Assembly (NCBI RefSeq): GCF_000003815.2
Contig: NC_049992.1
Span: 8,637,283 to 8,701,282 of the forward strand
DNA from: Branchiostoma floridae
Lineage: Eukaryota > Chordata > Leptocardii > Amphioxiformes > Branchiostomatidae
DNA length: 64,000 bases
Reading direction: 5' to 3'
The notes under the pieces are model-generated. The model was not told the DNA's origin and ran no database searches. It saw only the letters and a list, made by a program, of their open reading frames with translations. Made by a program: the position numbers and the translations under genes. The stretch's first letter is position 1. Each line of letters starts with the position of its first letter. Shown here piece after piece: positions 49,770 through 61,363 of the stretch.

Positions 49770-50265
49770 GTGACATAACATCCCAGATTAGTTAGCTGCC
49801 CAGTGAGTGTGGTTTGCAACCAGCTTACGCTGGCATGTCATCTGGCTATATCAGACCAGTTTTTATTATTATTTTGATGACCTGAGGAGCCTGGTAGAGG
49901 TTAACACTTCTATACGGACTTGAATATACATATAAGCATGTGTGAACCTACCTTAAGATTCTTTCTATGAGTGAGATTTTGATGTACTTTTTACTCTTTG
50001 CAATCATGGAATCGAGCATTGGTCAACACAGAAAATTAGTGCCAATGATAAAAGAATTCGATTGCTGGAAGTGAAAATACATAGAAAATTGTTTTTAAAA
50101 TTTCGGCCAAGTGACAAGTTGGTTAGGGCAAGTCAAGTTTTTATGTACTTGCCCGATAGGACAAGTGAATTTTAGAAAACTTTGTCCAACCCTGAGGTGA
50201 GATTTGAGAGTGCTTTGACAGCATCTTTTTTTCCCCCTTCTTCCAACAGCTGACCCAGAACAACA

Positions 50266-52607
50266 ATGGCAGACGATGAATTCGAATCCGCTGGGTCTGG
50301 TGCTTCGCAGACCTACCCACAGCAGTGCTCCGCTCTGCGTAAGAATGGCTTCGTGATGCTGAAAGGCCATCCCTGCAAAATCGTGGAAATGAGCACGTCC
50401 AAGACTGGGAAGCACGGTCACGCCAAGGTAGCAACCCCCTGTGTTTTGTGAAGTGCTGTATTTCCAAAGAAGTTGTCTTCTGGCATGGTTGTGTTGTGCT
50501 TATTTTTGTGTGTGTGAACAGTGGTACTCAAAAAGCCATGGCTGGCTTGTTGTGATATTTGGTATTTATGTCATACCTGTGACGCGAAAACGTTCGATAC
50601 GGGTGTTCCGGACCGGGCCGTACGTTTCCGTATCGCACAGGTTCGAAAGGCATATCACACAGGCTCCATTCAAATAAATCGAACTGTTTCGAGCGGGCGG
50701 AATACGGCACAGTTGGCAATTCGAATACCTGATTCGGACGTTGGAACATTGCTGTTGCAACACTTATTGTTCGGGGGCACCAATTTGTTCAACTTCTGGC
50801 GCATTTCGCCTCAAAACATGGCTATTCTCAGGTGGGTATGACATAAATACAATACAACATGGTGTATTCCGCATCACCCTCGGTCTCAGCCCTCCCGAGG
50901 GTCAGATTGGCCTTCGGTCGTCGGGCGATCCGACCCGCGTGAGGGCTGACACCTTGGGCGATACGGAATACACCGTGTTGTATTCTATATGGAAATGACA
51001 TCTGCCATTGAGAGGGACCAACAGTGACGATAGCTGGGGTCAAGTGGCTCACTGAACACTGTCCTCAGTGTGGCGGATGGATGTCATCCCATACAATGAA
51101 AACGATTTATCAAACAATAAATTTATGCTACACAGTGAGGGGCATCGATTTTGGCAGGATAGCCCTGCCCTGGTGCATTTTGTGACAGAGGTGAAGGAAG
51201 GCAAACGTAAATAAAACTTCACAACCATTACGGAATCTCTGCTTAGAGATTACTGTAAATGCATTTAAGTTTATGGGTATTTATTTTCGTGGTAGCGGGG
51301 AAATGGGGTGTTCGCAGTTGTTTTGAGTTCACGGTAGCGCAATAGACTATAGTAAAGTAATGGGAAAATGTTTGTGGTGGTTTTAAGTTCGCGTCAAAGT
51401 GGCCACCGCAAAAACTGCGAACATGATACCACCGCGAACATTTATGCATTTATAGTATTAATCCAGTAATCTTGTCTGTTTTAGGTTCACTTAGTAGGAA
51501 TCGACATCTTCTCTGGGAAGAAGTATGAGGATGTATGCCCTTCCACCCACAACATGAATGTTCCACATGTCACCCGCAAAGATTATCAGGTGAGGCGCCC
51601 ATCTTCACACAACCAGGGCTCAAATGCCTTCAGTTTAGGCCACACCGTGGCCACGTCATATCAGAATTTCATGCAGCACTTTTTATTTTTGCTGGATTTT
51701 TCCTTTTTTTTTAAACACCCCCCGCCCATCAGTTTTGGGGTCTCCAGGGGATGTCAATACATCCACAAAATTAAGTCAGTGTTGTCTTACAAGGGGAAGA
51801 AAATTCAGATTGCAGATAAAAATATCAAAGTTTGCAATGTCGGAATTTATTGATCACCCCTCTTGGTGCAAGTAGAAAAAGTAAACTGGAAAAGACAGGA
51901 AAAGTAAACTGAGGACGATGAGAATTTGAATAATGTGGTATCTATTTAACTTAAAGAACTTTATCTTGAAATGTTTAATGTGACCCTTGACCTGTCTGTC
52001 TTTCTAGCTGACTAATATCGATGATGGGCACATGGCGCTAATGGATGAAGGCGGAGAAGTACGTGAAGATTTAAAAGTGCCCGAAAGTGACGTGGGTACT
52101 GAAATCGCGGAGCGTTTTGATAAAGGCGAGGATCTTATGGTGAGTCCTGTTCTACAGTCTTTCACCTACGTCTCATAGATGTTGTTATAGCTGTAAGACA
52201 TGAAACAAACTGTTGCGTTATTTTAAATTATATTACAGTATGGCAAAAAAGAACAGGTAAAATAAGCAAACCGCTCTGTAAATGGGAATTTACTGATCAC
52301 ATCCTGCTTCCAGTCCAGATTCAAACTTATGAAATATCTTCATATGAAAGAACTGTAGAAGAGAGAACAGTTTGTCAGGGGGTTCATTTTTTCAGGTTTT
52401 ATTACTGTATCTGTACTATCCATGTTTCCTGGGTATTGCTTATTTGGTGTATTTTTTAATGTTTTTTAACTGTAACACAACCTAGCAATCTGTTTGTTTC
52501 TTTTATTGCTAAAGAGAAGGAACCTTGTTTCTGTCTTCCAGGTCACCATTTTGAAAGCTATTGATACTGAATTGGCCATTGCCTACAAGCTAAACTCAGA
52601 GAAGTAA
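50266..52607 (+). CDS. EIF5A: Eukaryotic translation initiation factor 5A, complete, 4 coding exons
   Basis: Coding exons are 50266-50427, 51485-51589, 52008-52139 and 52542-52607, all in phase 0. They give 154 residues plus stop, the same length as human eIF5A. The N-terminal SH3-like domain holds [20 protein letters not shown] and the hypusination loop [12 protein letters not shown]; the modified lysine is Lys49. [20 protein letters not shown] and PSTHNM follow, then the C-terminal OB fold ([20 protein letters not shown]). Known role: after hypusination by DHPS/DOHH it binds the ribosomal E site, relieves stalling (notably at prolines) and aids termination. Residues 1-20 and the last 20 are the most diverged from vertebrates, as usual for the family. 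The ATG is preceded by an acceptor 16 bases upstream. Confidence 0.98.
50825..50996. repeat. GGTATGACATAA repeat, copy 2, forming a hairpin
   Basis: TACAACATGGTGTATTCCGCAT and CTCAGCCCTC on the left are mirrored by GAGGGCTGACACC and ACGGAATACACCGTGTTGTA on the right, enclosing a short CGATCCGACCC-type loop region. Lies in the intron after the first eIF5A coding exon. Confidence 0.75.
51253..51455. mobile_element. CTGTAAATGC TIR element, copy 3 (203 bp)
   Basis: Starts CTGTAAATGCATTTAAGTT and ends GAACATTTATGCATTTATAG, flanked by TA. Its right end is only 29 bases before an eIF5A coding exon. Confidence 0.85.
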
Positions 52608-52728
52608 ACCGTGCTCCCGCTCTGGAGGTACGTATAGAACAACCTCCCAGGTCTTCTGAGCTAGTAGAACACCGCATCTATCCACAACCCCTGTGGACTC
52701 TAGTAATTCAGGAACAAAGTAGGGCGAC

Positions 52729-54252
52729 TAGGGCTGTGTACCTAAATACCCGGACCTGTACCGTACCTATAAAATAGTTTAGGTACAGGTCAGGACCTAA
52801 ACATCTGTGTACCTGTACCTAAACAAAGTGAAGTCGCGTGGCGCAGCGGCGGCATTTGTGCCTCTTGACCGAGAGGTCGCGGGTTCAAATCCGTCTGCGT
52901 GTCACGGATCTTGTGCCCTTGGGAAAGGCACTTTACACTGCTTTCCTCACTATACTCAGGTGAAAATGAGTACCTAGCTTCGGCTAGGGCCATCCCTCGG
53001 ATAGGACGTTAAATGGAGGTCCCGTGTATGGGGAGAGTCACACCCCATGCACGTTAAAGAACCCCCACACGTGCGATGGTGCGGTGTGAGATGGAGCAAA
53101 CCCTTCTGTCTGGAGTTGGTGATTCACTTCAAATCACCCGGACAGGAGACCTGGCGCATCCCCGTCTTGTAATTAGCCAGCGAAAGGGTATGCCACCCTG
53201 GTATAACCCTGCCGTGTGTAAACATGTGCAAACGTGTGTATGGCGGCTTTGAAGAGGTGACCTTTGACACCTGTTTCGTCATACCCTCCATTGTCATCGT
53301 ATATGGAGAATCCTAATAAATAACTAAATAAATCACTGTTGAACACCACTTTTTAAGACTAAAGATAAGTAAATTCCAAACCAAGGATGACAATTGTGAT
53401 CACCGTGCTGTTGAAAATTAAGCAAACTTTGTTTTGAGGTTGAAATATTTAAATCCGCATACAAATATGACAATTTCTCACTAAAAAAGACAGTTTGCTA
53501 TAAGGTCTCGGACCGGAGTTTCTTTTACGATTTTGTAGGTTGGCGGACAGCCTCAGGCCGAAGGGCTACAGTTCCGCGAAACTTAATCAATATGGTGGAA
53601 AGACGTTTAATGCCTCTTTCCGACAAACCTATTGGTATCGTCTGTTGCCTCTTTATTTTGGGTATAATATATAGTAAAATTTTAATTTTGGACCCGAAAA
53701 CCATCGTTTATTAACACTTTTTTTTATCGAAGCTGCTTGGAAAAAACGAATTTTCCCAGGATAAAGGCCTACGTGGTAGAGAAGCTAAAGTCTTCATTTT
53801 TTTGTAAAATTGAAATTTAAAAAATCCATGTGATAACTTGTTTGCAATCTCCGATGACGTAATTTCTTCGAAATCGCATGAAAAACGCTGCTATTTGGGT
53901 CATCAGGTGAAAAAAACGTATCACCGTTGCAGCGGACTAATACAAGAATAGTTTTGCTGGCCGACCAACTACTCCTGGCACAAAAATAATACAACCCACG
54001 GGCTTTTCAGGAAATACAACAAATCTATGCTCAGCTACAACGATCACCAAGCAATAGGGAGCAAAAGCTAGGGAGACAACAGCGCACTTCCGGCATATTA
54101 CACCACCCTTCCGTCAACTCCGGTCAGATTTGAACTCCGACCCGGAACCTTAACGGATAACTGATCAAACTTGCTTGGGTACAGGTAAAGGTCCGGATCT
54201 GTATCTAAACCCCTGTACCGGTACCTAAAATTTCTTCAGGTACACAGCTCCA
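52729..54252. mobile_element. hAT-like element interrupted by a SINE
   Basis: Left end TAGGGCTGTGTACCTAAAT; right end TTCAGGTACACAGCTCCA. The 8-bp flanks AGGGCGAC and AGCGCGAC match at 7 of 8 bases. Internal GGTACAGGTCAGGACCT-type words lie near both ends. A SINE sits at 52836-53335. The remaining right part (53.4-54.2 kb) shows no recognised protein. Confidence 0.8.
52836..53335 (+). mobile_element. tRNA-derived SINE, ~500 bp
   Basis: The head has an A-box-like GTGGCGCAGCGG (52838) and a B-box GGGTTCAAATCC (52881). The body has CTAGCTTCGGCTAGGGCCAT, GGACGTTAAATGGAGGTCCC and GCACGTTAAAGAACCCCCAC, words I associate with widespread invertebrate SINE core domains (possibly Nin-DC; exact family not certain). 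It ends in an AATAAATAACTAAATAAAT tail. The 5' part is not a foldable functional tRNA. Confidence 0.85.
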
Positions 54253-57200
54253 AGCGCGACACAGTACTTAAAGAGCTGTGGAAATTCTTCTTTGCACGTC
54301 AGTGGAAACTGGTGAAATGTATTAGCAGGGCTCGGAATACTTTTTCCTGCATACCTGCACTGTTGCAGCTAACATTTGAAATTACCTGCGCCAGACAACT
54401 TTTACCTGCACGACTCAGAGTTTCGGAAGCATGGGTCATACTAGAATTGTTCAGTTTTGAGATGCTTTATTTTGAAACTTTTGCGTAGTATGATGACTTC
54501 CACTGGGGTCGTGGAAAAGTGACTTTTATTGGAGAAGAAGCGGGCAAACTTTAGCTCATTTTAAGCTGAACATAAACATACTCAATTCTTGTACATTGCT
54601 TGTGCACCCTGCTGTGGATTTTAGCCATGGAACCACCAAACATTAAGGTCCTGAACCATGTAAATCCCTATAGGCAAAAAACTTTGTCCTATCAACTGGA
54701 GCTTCAGGCATTTGGGAGGTCACTTAGTAATACTAGGAAGGCAAATATTTCAAGAAATGCAGGATGTATTACTGCCAGTAATTTGCTTTTTACAAAACCT
54801 ATATAGGTGTTGATATCACAAACCGTTAATCACCTGTAATTACCAATACATGTTTTGCCACTGCAAACCTGTAGTTGTTTATATTTGATGGAACAGCCAA
54901 TATTCTGATGTCACCAGCAGTTCTAAGGTCTGATTGGTTTTGAAAGTATAAGAAGAAGCACACCACCAGCAAAAGCAATATTCGCGGGAATCATAAGAAG
55001 GCGTATTTTGGGCCACTACTGAGCTTGTGTGTGTTTATAGAAGGTGTGTGAACGAGTGAATTCTGCCATCTCTGATTCTTTGTAATGTTATATAGTAGAG
55101 TGGACTCGTTCCTCCGCTAACTAAAATCTTTCATCCATCAGTAAGACATCTGGAGTCGCATAGTTCATATATACTAATAACTGCAGTGCGATGGATGTAG
55201 GTTAGCTGAGGAATGAGTCCACTCTACTGTATCTCTGACTCCTTGTAACGTTGTGTTTTTCTGTTCGTTTGTACTTTTCATCAGGTAATGGTTTCCGGAG
55301 GCAAGAGAGCATTGAGCTAACTTGGTGACCTTGGAGATGATTGCTACTGCAACTTGTCCCATTCTGCTCAGGCACAATTATAATGATAACAACAACTACT
55401 GGACTTCCCGGCTTTACACTTGCTTCCTGTGGCCACCTGAACCACAACTCTACCAACAACCAAGATGCCACATTACTGTACCCATGTACAGACCCTAAAA
55501 AACACTGTTCCATGAAAAATCTTCCAGTATTGCTGATCTCTGTTGTGTTGTTATTGTTCTGACATAGTTTTCCTTTTTGTTTCCTTGTGTCGTTACAAAC
55601 ACTTTCGCCTGGCCCAGAAATGATGTGACAGTCTTTACAACTGTGTTAGAAATGTAAGGTAATGTAAATTGTATCCACTGGTTGTGCAGCATTTCTTCCT
55701 TGTCCATTTGTAATGTTACATATGCTGATTTTTTCTTTCTGTCACTTGGCGTGGCAAGCAGATTTATCCGAACACCTCTTGTTCGTCTCATTGTCTGCAC
55801 TACTTTGGTCACTTTGTACTTTACCCAAGACCAGAATCTTGATTTGAAAGACAGAGTCATCTGTTGTCTCCCTGGGAAGTTTCTGTGGTTATAGACAGAG
55901 ATGATCTCTCTCTTTCTTATTGTAGACAAAGTTCTCGGGTTTTATGGTGCAAAGACCATGGCGTACAAGAGACTCTGATGATCTGCTGCGGTCGCTCGTT
56001 GTAAAGCCGCGGGGCGGGGTAATCGTAGATGGGAAGCGTGACTTAATGATGTAGCATTATTAATCTGTGTCTGCTGTCAGACCACCATGCCTTTGGCCTT
56101 TACACTTCTGGGATTTACAACACAGAAATCCAATAAAAGACATGAACCAAAAGGGAAGTTTCAGACTGCCAGGCTTTGTGCTGTTAGCTTTAAGAACTTC
56201 TATAAGTCATAATTGGTGGATGAAGACATTTGCTGAACCAAAATTAACCAAGATATTGTTTGCATCAAGTTGTTGTCGTCAGATGAAGTTTATCTCTTTT
56301 CCTAATTTCCTATGTGTTGTGTGTTTGCCAGTTCCTTGCACTGTTAATTCGATCGTGCCTTTATCTGCTAGTAGATGTACACATGAGGGGGCATTGCTAA
56401 AGGTGGGAAGGGACAAAATTAGGATTTTCAGTACTTTGAAATAGAAACTGTAAGGAGCACGTTTCTCCATCTGTGATTTTGTGGTAGCACATTCTTGTGA
56501 AGAATCACTATATTGTGAACGATATAATTGTTTTGTAGTTAAAACCCCTTTTTTTTTCTCACAGAAGTGGCTCAGGGCCCCACTTACTGTTATGTCAAGA
56601 GAATTTGTGCTTTCTATACTGGCGAGAAATGTTTTCACGATATATTTTGTCAGCTGGCCCAAGGGGTGGATGTACAGTCATACGTAGTTTTCATGCAATG
56701 GTGCATAATGGCCCATGGGACTGCCCTGCCGAGGTGGGAAAAAGCAGATTCTCTCACGGCGGCAAAAAAGTTTTGGGGCTCCGACCCATAGGTGTTGCCA
56801 AGAATTGGTTGCATGATTTGGTGATTGTACCAATTGGCATGCCTTTTCTATTCGAGAGAACCCCGCATTTAGGTCTACCATCACCAATTCTAGTGATAAA
56901 ATACCCATTTTTAGATCACAAATGGTAGTAACTTGCAGTACTTTCATTCAGAACCACCTCTGTTCTTGCAACTCTCTTGCTGTCCATTCTTTTGCCTCAC
57001 TACTACGTCAGTGAAAAAGACCTGCATGTCTAAGATCAGTGTGTTTATAATGTAGTTGATAGGAAATATGAGAATGAGTGAAAAGACAAAAAAAAATGCA
57101 CCTTGTGACACTGGTTGCCAGTGGCTGCCCTTGGTAATAGCATATATAAAAGCTGAATCAGTTATCCAGCAAAATGTGTCTAGTACACTGTCTACTATGG

Positions 57201-57667
57201 TTACCATGTTAACCTCATTTGTGCCAGCTAAAAATTTTCCCTTTTATTGTCGAGTACGATACTCTGTTGGTCTTGGTACCAGTTGGCCAACAAACACATA
57301 ACGTTTGAACGCACTTTGTCATCACATTTGTTCAACTTCAAGCAGCCACTTGCTGCCCATTTTCCTAAGGCCACAACATGTCCTGGAATGCAAGTAAAAC
57401 ACGCTTGTCGGCCAATTCCTCTGGGCATGTTACATAAGGGACTGCAAGCACAGCCCATGCATGGGTGGATGAAGAAAACTTCTTGCCCGTTTCCTGGTGG
57501 CAGGAGAAGTGCGGCCCCCTCACCTCGGCAGTCCTCTTGGGTGGAAAAGGGGAATAATAATAAAGCAAACCACTGGGACTTAACTCTGTATATGACTTAG
57601 TGTGGCTCTTTCTTTGGTCAGAGTCAGAAACTAGTCTCAAAGACAAATCTGTTGGCTAGGAAAATAG

Positions 57668-58148
57668 TAGTCAAACCTGTCTACAGCGGCCACTCAAGGG
57701 ACTGAGCAATATGGCCACTCTAGACAGGTGGCCACTAAAGAGAAAATGCCACCATAAAGAAAATGTTGATCAATAAGTTACGCATGTTTATCAGTACCCA
57801 TTAATCTTTCTCACCAAGTAACATTGTCTTGATGTTGGTAATTTCGCGGACAAAAACCTGCACCTTCCGCTACCGCTCAAATGACCTTGTCGGGAACTCC
57901 AAATCCTCGCAAACTATGATTTTAAAGCAGGCGCAAGGTGACTACGGCCGCTGTATGGTTGCAATAGGCAGTGTTTCTGTATCTACAGGACCGGAAATCT
58001 TGTGACCGTGGCCGTGTTGGACAGGTGGCAGCTATAGACTATTTCTTAATGCTTAGGTTAATAGGAAAAGTCCAAGGGACCGACAAAAAGTGACTGCAAT
58101 GGCCAGGTGGTCGCTATGCAAAGGTAGCCGCTAATACAGGTTTGACTG
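57668..58148. mobile_element. CAGTCAAACCTG TIR element, third copy (~481 bp)
   Basis: Starts TAGTCAAACCTGTCTACAGC (first C decayed) and ends ATACAGGTTTGACTG then TA. Shares ATAGACTATTTCTTAATGCT and GGGACCGACAAAAAGTGAC with the copy at 1-197. Confidence 0.82.
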
Positions 58149-58922
58149 TACTCTAGTTGCCAGACCAATGACACTGACTGCCAGCCGGTTTCTTCGGTGA
58201 CACCTTTGAGTTAAGCCTGATGGACTTTTGGCTGGCCCTATCGTAGGACTATACCAGGGCTGGCCAAAACGTCCTCGAGCTAAACTCATATCGTACTGTC
58301 TTCAACTGTCAAAGAAACTGGCTGCCAGTCTGGTAGCCAGGGTAGGAAAATACAAAATGGCCAAATGACTTAAGTTATATAACATTAGCATTGATGAGGC
58401 CTGAGGAAGACCTGCACAGAAAGCATCTGCAATTCCACATCATTTTCAACATGTATATTACAGTACTCTACAAAATTGTGACATTTTTCTGAGTAAAATT
58501 GTGACATTTTTCTTATACGCCACTGACAGAAACAAATGGTGTGTAAGAAAAAAAGTCATGATTTTCCCCATCAACCTCTGCTTGGAGAGTACTAGTAGTA
58601 TATTTCAGTAGATATGTGTTGTGTCAGGACAATTGAGTGTTTTGTTGGAAGTTCCAACATTATCTGACTTCATGAAATTCCTGGATGACCCTGGTTATAC
58701 CCCTCCCCATGATACACGCAATAACGACACATGGGAAAGAGCATCGCCTGGTTCAGTTGCCACATCTTGTTGGGACTTTACAGAACACAGGAATTCTAAT
58801 GACTCCAACATTTGGCCATGCCAATTTCATTTCCTTGTTCTTGAATTTGCTGCTTCTTTTTTGTCTGGTTTGAACAAAAAAATTCAGGATGTAAATTACA
58901 CCAAAAAATTTTTTTGGCACTA

Positions 58923-59792
58923 AGGCCATGTTGATTTGATTATATGGATGACATCCTCCGGGAACTCCAAAACTGATGCGAGCGAGCGAATAAAAAAAAA
59001 TTTTGGCCAAAAAAAAAAAGTTGCCTTCAGTATGAAATCAAAGAGGCCAGGAAGGTTGAACATAGGACTAAACGCACATAGTATGGTATACCAACAGTTA
59101 GGTGTAGGGACCAGTACATCATACGGGTGCAAAACGTTTTTTTCTTCTTGGACCAATCCGAAAAAAACAGACCTGAAAAAAACAACAGAGGAACAGGTTT
59201 TGCCAATTACAAAATGGACACACTATGTCGGCAGCCATTTGGGGTCTAACCGGGGGGCCAAGAAGACAACAAGAGCGAAGTCAAGTAGAGTTTATAGTCA
59301 TTTGCACCAAGTTTCTACAGTCAAAGGTACAGAGACAGTTAGCCTTTATTACATGGAGATGGGATTTTAAAATGCAGTGGGAGTCCAATAATCCACCAAA
59401 CAGATTCCTTTGTAGCAAAATTGACCAATTACCATCGTTTTCAGTATTGCCAGTTCTCAAGTTTCCACAGACAATCAGGTCCAGGTTCATGTCCGGACCT
59501 GGAAATGATCCTCTGGACCTGAATTTTCTGTACTGGTACCTCCCCCAACCAACAATAGATTTTTTCTTTCTGTCCTTTCACATCTTATTCTTTGACTTTA
59601 GATTTATCTTGGCATTGTATGGCATTAGTTATCTGTTTTCTGATTTTTTTTCAATCTACGGAATATTTGTGCTCATTTTACAGCTGTTTTGCACAATTTA
59701 TTGTGTGGTCGAAAACTTTTTTTTTTTTTTGGAAATGGCCGAAAATTGGTGCGAGCGCGGATGTCATCCATATAATCAAATCAACGTGGCCT
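58923..59792. mobile_element. TIR element split by a nested hAT-like element
   Basis: Left arm AGGCCATGTTGATTTGATTA then TATGGATGACATCC; right arm is the inverse, ending CATATAATCAAATCAACGTG GCCT. The ~34-bp arms match closely. The interior from 59098 to 59547 is a different element. Confidence 0.82.
59098..59547. mobile_element. hAT-like element nested inside the 58923-59792 element
   Basis: Relative of the element at 48136: shared CAAGTAGAGTTTATAGT or its variant, ATCCTCTGGACCTGA, ATTTTCTGTAC and GGTACC ends. Flanks ACCAACAG and ACCAACAA match at 7 of 8 bases, consistent with a target duplication. Confidence 0.75.
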
Positions 59793-60186
59793 AACAGTTG
59801 AATACTAGTACATGCCGTGTCATAACAGTTTTTCCATGTATCAAAGCATTTTAAGTTATGAAGTCATAGTTTGATAGCCTAGCATGTTGACTTTGTGGCT
59901 CCTGTGGTGACATGTAGGTCTATTACAGGATACCAGAAAAGAAATGGTCTAGAATTGCCTCATAGCTCAAGATTTCTCAACATCTTGAGGAGATTGAAGT
60001 AGAACAACTATTTAAGATTTAACGTAAGACCCAACACTAGTGTGACACTTAAAAACATCAATCACAAACAGGTCCACAAGATAGAATGGCAGGCTGCACT
60101 TAGCACCAAACTTGAAAGAGGGCGCTCTTGAGTTTAAAGTAACACTAAGATCAGACACCAAATGGTATTAAATGCAAAACCAACTA

Positions 60187-60368
60187 CTGTAAATGCGGAA
60201 ACTTTCGCGGTGGCCGCTTCACCGCAAACTTAAAACCACCGCGAACATTTTTCCATGGCAGTAAGAGACTACAGTGCACGGTGCAACCGCGAACTTAAAA
60301 CCACCACAAAAATTCCTTTTTCCCACTACCGCGAAATTAAATTCCCACGAACTTAAATGCATTTACAG
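60187..60368. mobile_element. CTGTAAATGC TIR element, copy 2 (182 bp)
   Basis: Starts CTGTAAATGCGGAAACTTTC, ends GAACTTAAATGCATTTACAG, flanked by TA. Internal pairs CCACCGCGAAC and its inverse. Confidence 0.87.
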
Positions 60369-61363
60369 TATGTAGTATGGCAAAAACAGTTTATGGATTA
60401 GAAAAGAGGCAGACCAAGAGTAACAAGAGCTTCTGAAAAAAGCTAGTCTTTCGCTTACTTATATTGTGTAGGTAAAATTGTTTGGCATAGTTTGGTCAAG
60501 CGTGGGTGCCAAGTCTGCAACGTTGGCAGCTCTGGCACAGTTTGGTCAAGTGCTAGGTTATATAACTGTTTAGTAAGGTAGTGGTTCTCACAGAGTATAT
60601 TTTACTAGAACTGTATAATAACACAACTGCATGAATGATGTTAACTTTATTCGGATTGTTTCGCTGTTAAGAACGGCTCTGTTACAGTACAACAGGGTTT
60701 TATGAAAGTGCACTGTAGTAATCAAATTTATCAGTAGATGTGTCCTGAATTTCTGCAAGAACCAACAAAGTATTGTCACCATAAACAACTGAACATAAAA
60801 TATTAACATGGCATATACAGTAATGGAAATATTTTTTTTAATGGCAAGATCATGTGAAAGGTAGATATTTTAAACTAAAACAGGTCCGTGGTATGTTTAA
60901 TGGAACGTTTCGTTTCTTTTAGTAACGCAATTATGCTTTTACTTGACGGAGTCGTGACGTCACGCGTCAGACTCACTCCGTCGAGCTCGGTCAGAATCTT
61001 CCCTTTCGAAATTATAAATTAAATGTGGGTAATTCTATTTTTAACGCATCCGAGGGCTACTATTTTGCTGAAAGAAGTTTGTTACACGAAAATAGCCTGA
61101 AATTTCTTAGAGTAAGAAATTTCCGAATACGCCCCCCTCCCACACCATGTCAGATGCGGCACACGCATCTTACACAATTCTAGATTTTGTAGCGGTGATT
61201 TTCCATAAAACAAAGTAAATGACATGTCAAACTGTTCTCTACAAGGTCTGTTTTATTATAACCAAACAGCGAACATGTTAGTTTATAAATTGTATACAAT
61301 CTTACGAAGAAATCCTCACCGTTCACATCCGTCTCTGCAAATTCCTGCTTATAAGCCATACAG

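Larger units (their letters stand above)
45464..50249 (+). other. Probable first intron of eIF5A, filled with repeats
   Basis: Runs from the candidate donor at 45464 to a clear acceptor (TTCCAACAG) at 50249. No coding exon is recognised. It holds a 428-bp hAT-like element (48136-48563), a ~1-kb element with CAGGGCTCGAAAT ends (48731-49769) and fragments of a repeat with the core GATCGGGCAAGT (about 47490-47540, 48577-48600 and 50040-50195). The intron extent depends on the first-exon call. Confidence 0.5.
52628..57564 (+). other. Possible spliced 3' UTR of eIF5A (intron 52628-55284, terminal exon 55285-57564)
   Basis: Twenty bases after the eIF5A stop is a strong donor, GGAG|GTACGT. A good acceptor, TTTTCATCAG, ends at 55284 and is followed by sequence without recognised coding content. 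AATAAA hexamers occur at 56132 and 57559. The stop would lie fewer than 50 bases from the junction, compatible with stability. If this is not spliced, the UTR would run into a hAT-like/SINE insertion from 52729. This is inference only. Confidence 0.4.

Noticed and set aside
52838-52892. Possible tRNA gene
   Set aside because: A- and B-box-like words are present, but the sequence continues into a SINE body and does not form a convincing cloverleaf.
55495-55929. 144-codon minus-strand ORF
   Set aside because: Antisense to the likely eIF5A 3' UTR; no recognisable domain or splice signals.
58936-59794. ORFs of 144 and 189 codons on the plus strand
   Set aside because: They run through the nested TIR elements; the repeated HPYNQIN peptide comes from the inverted arms.
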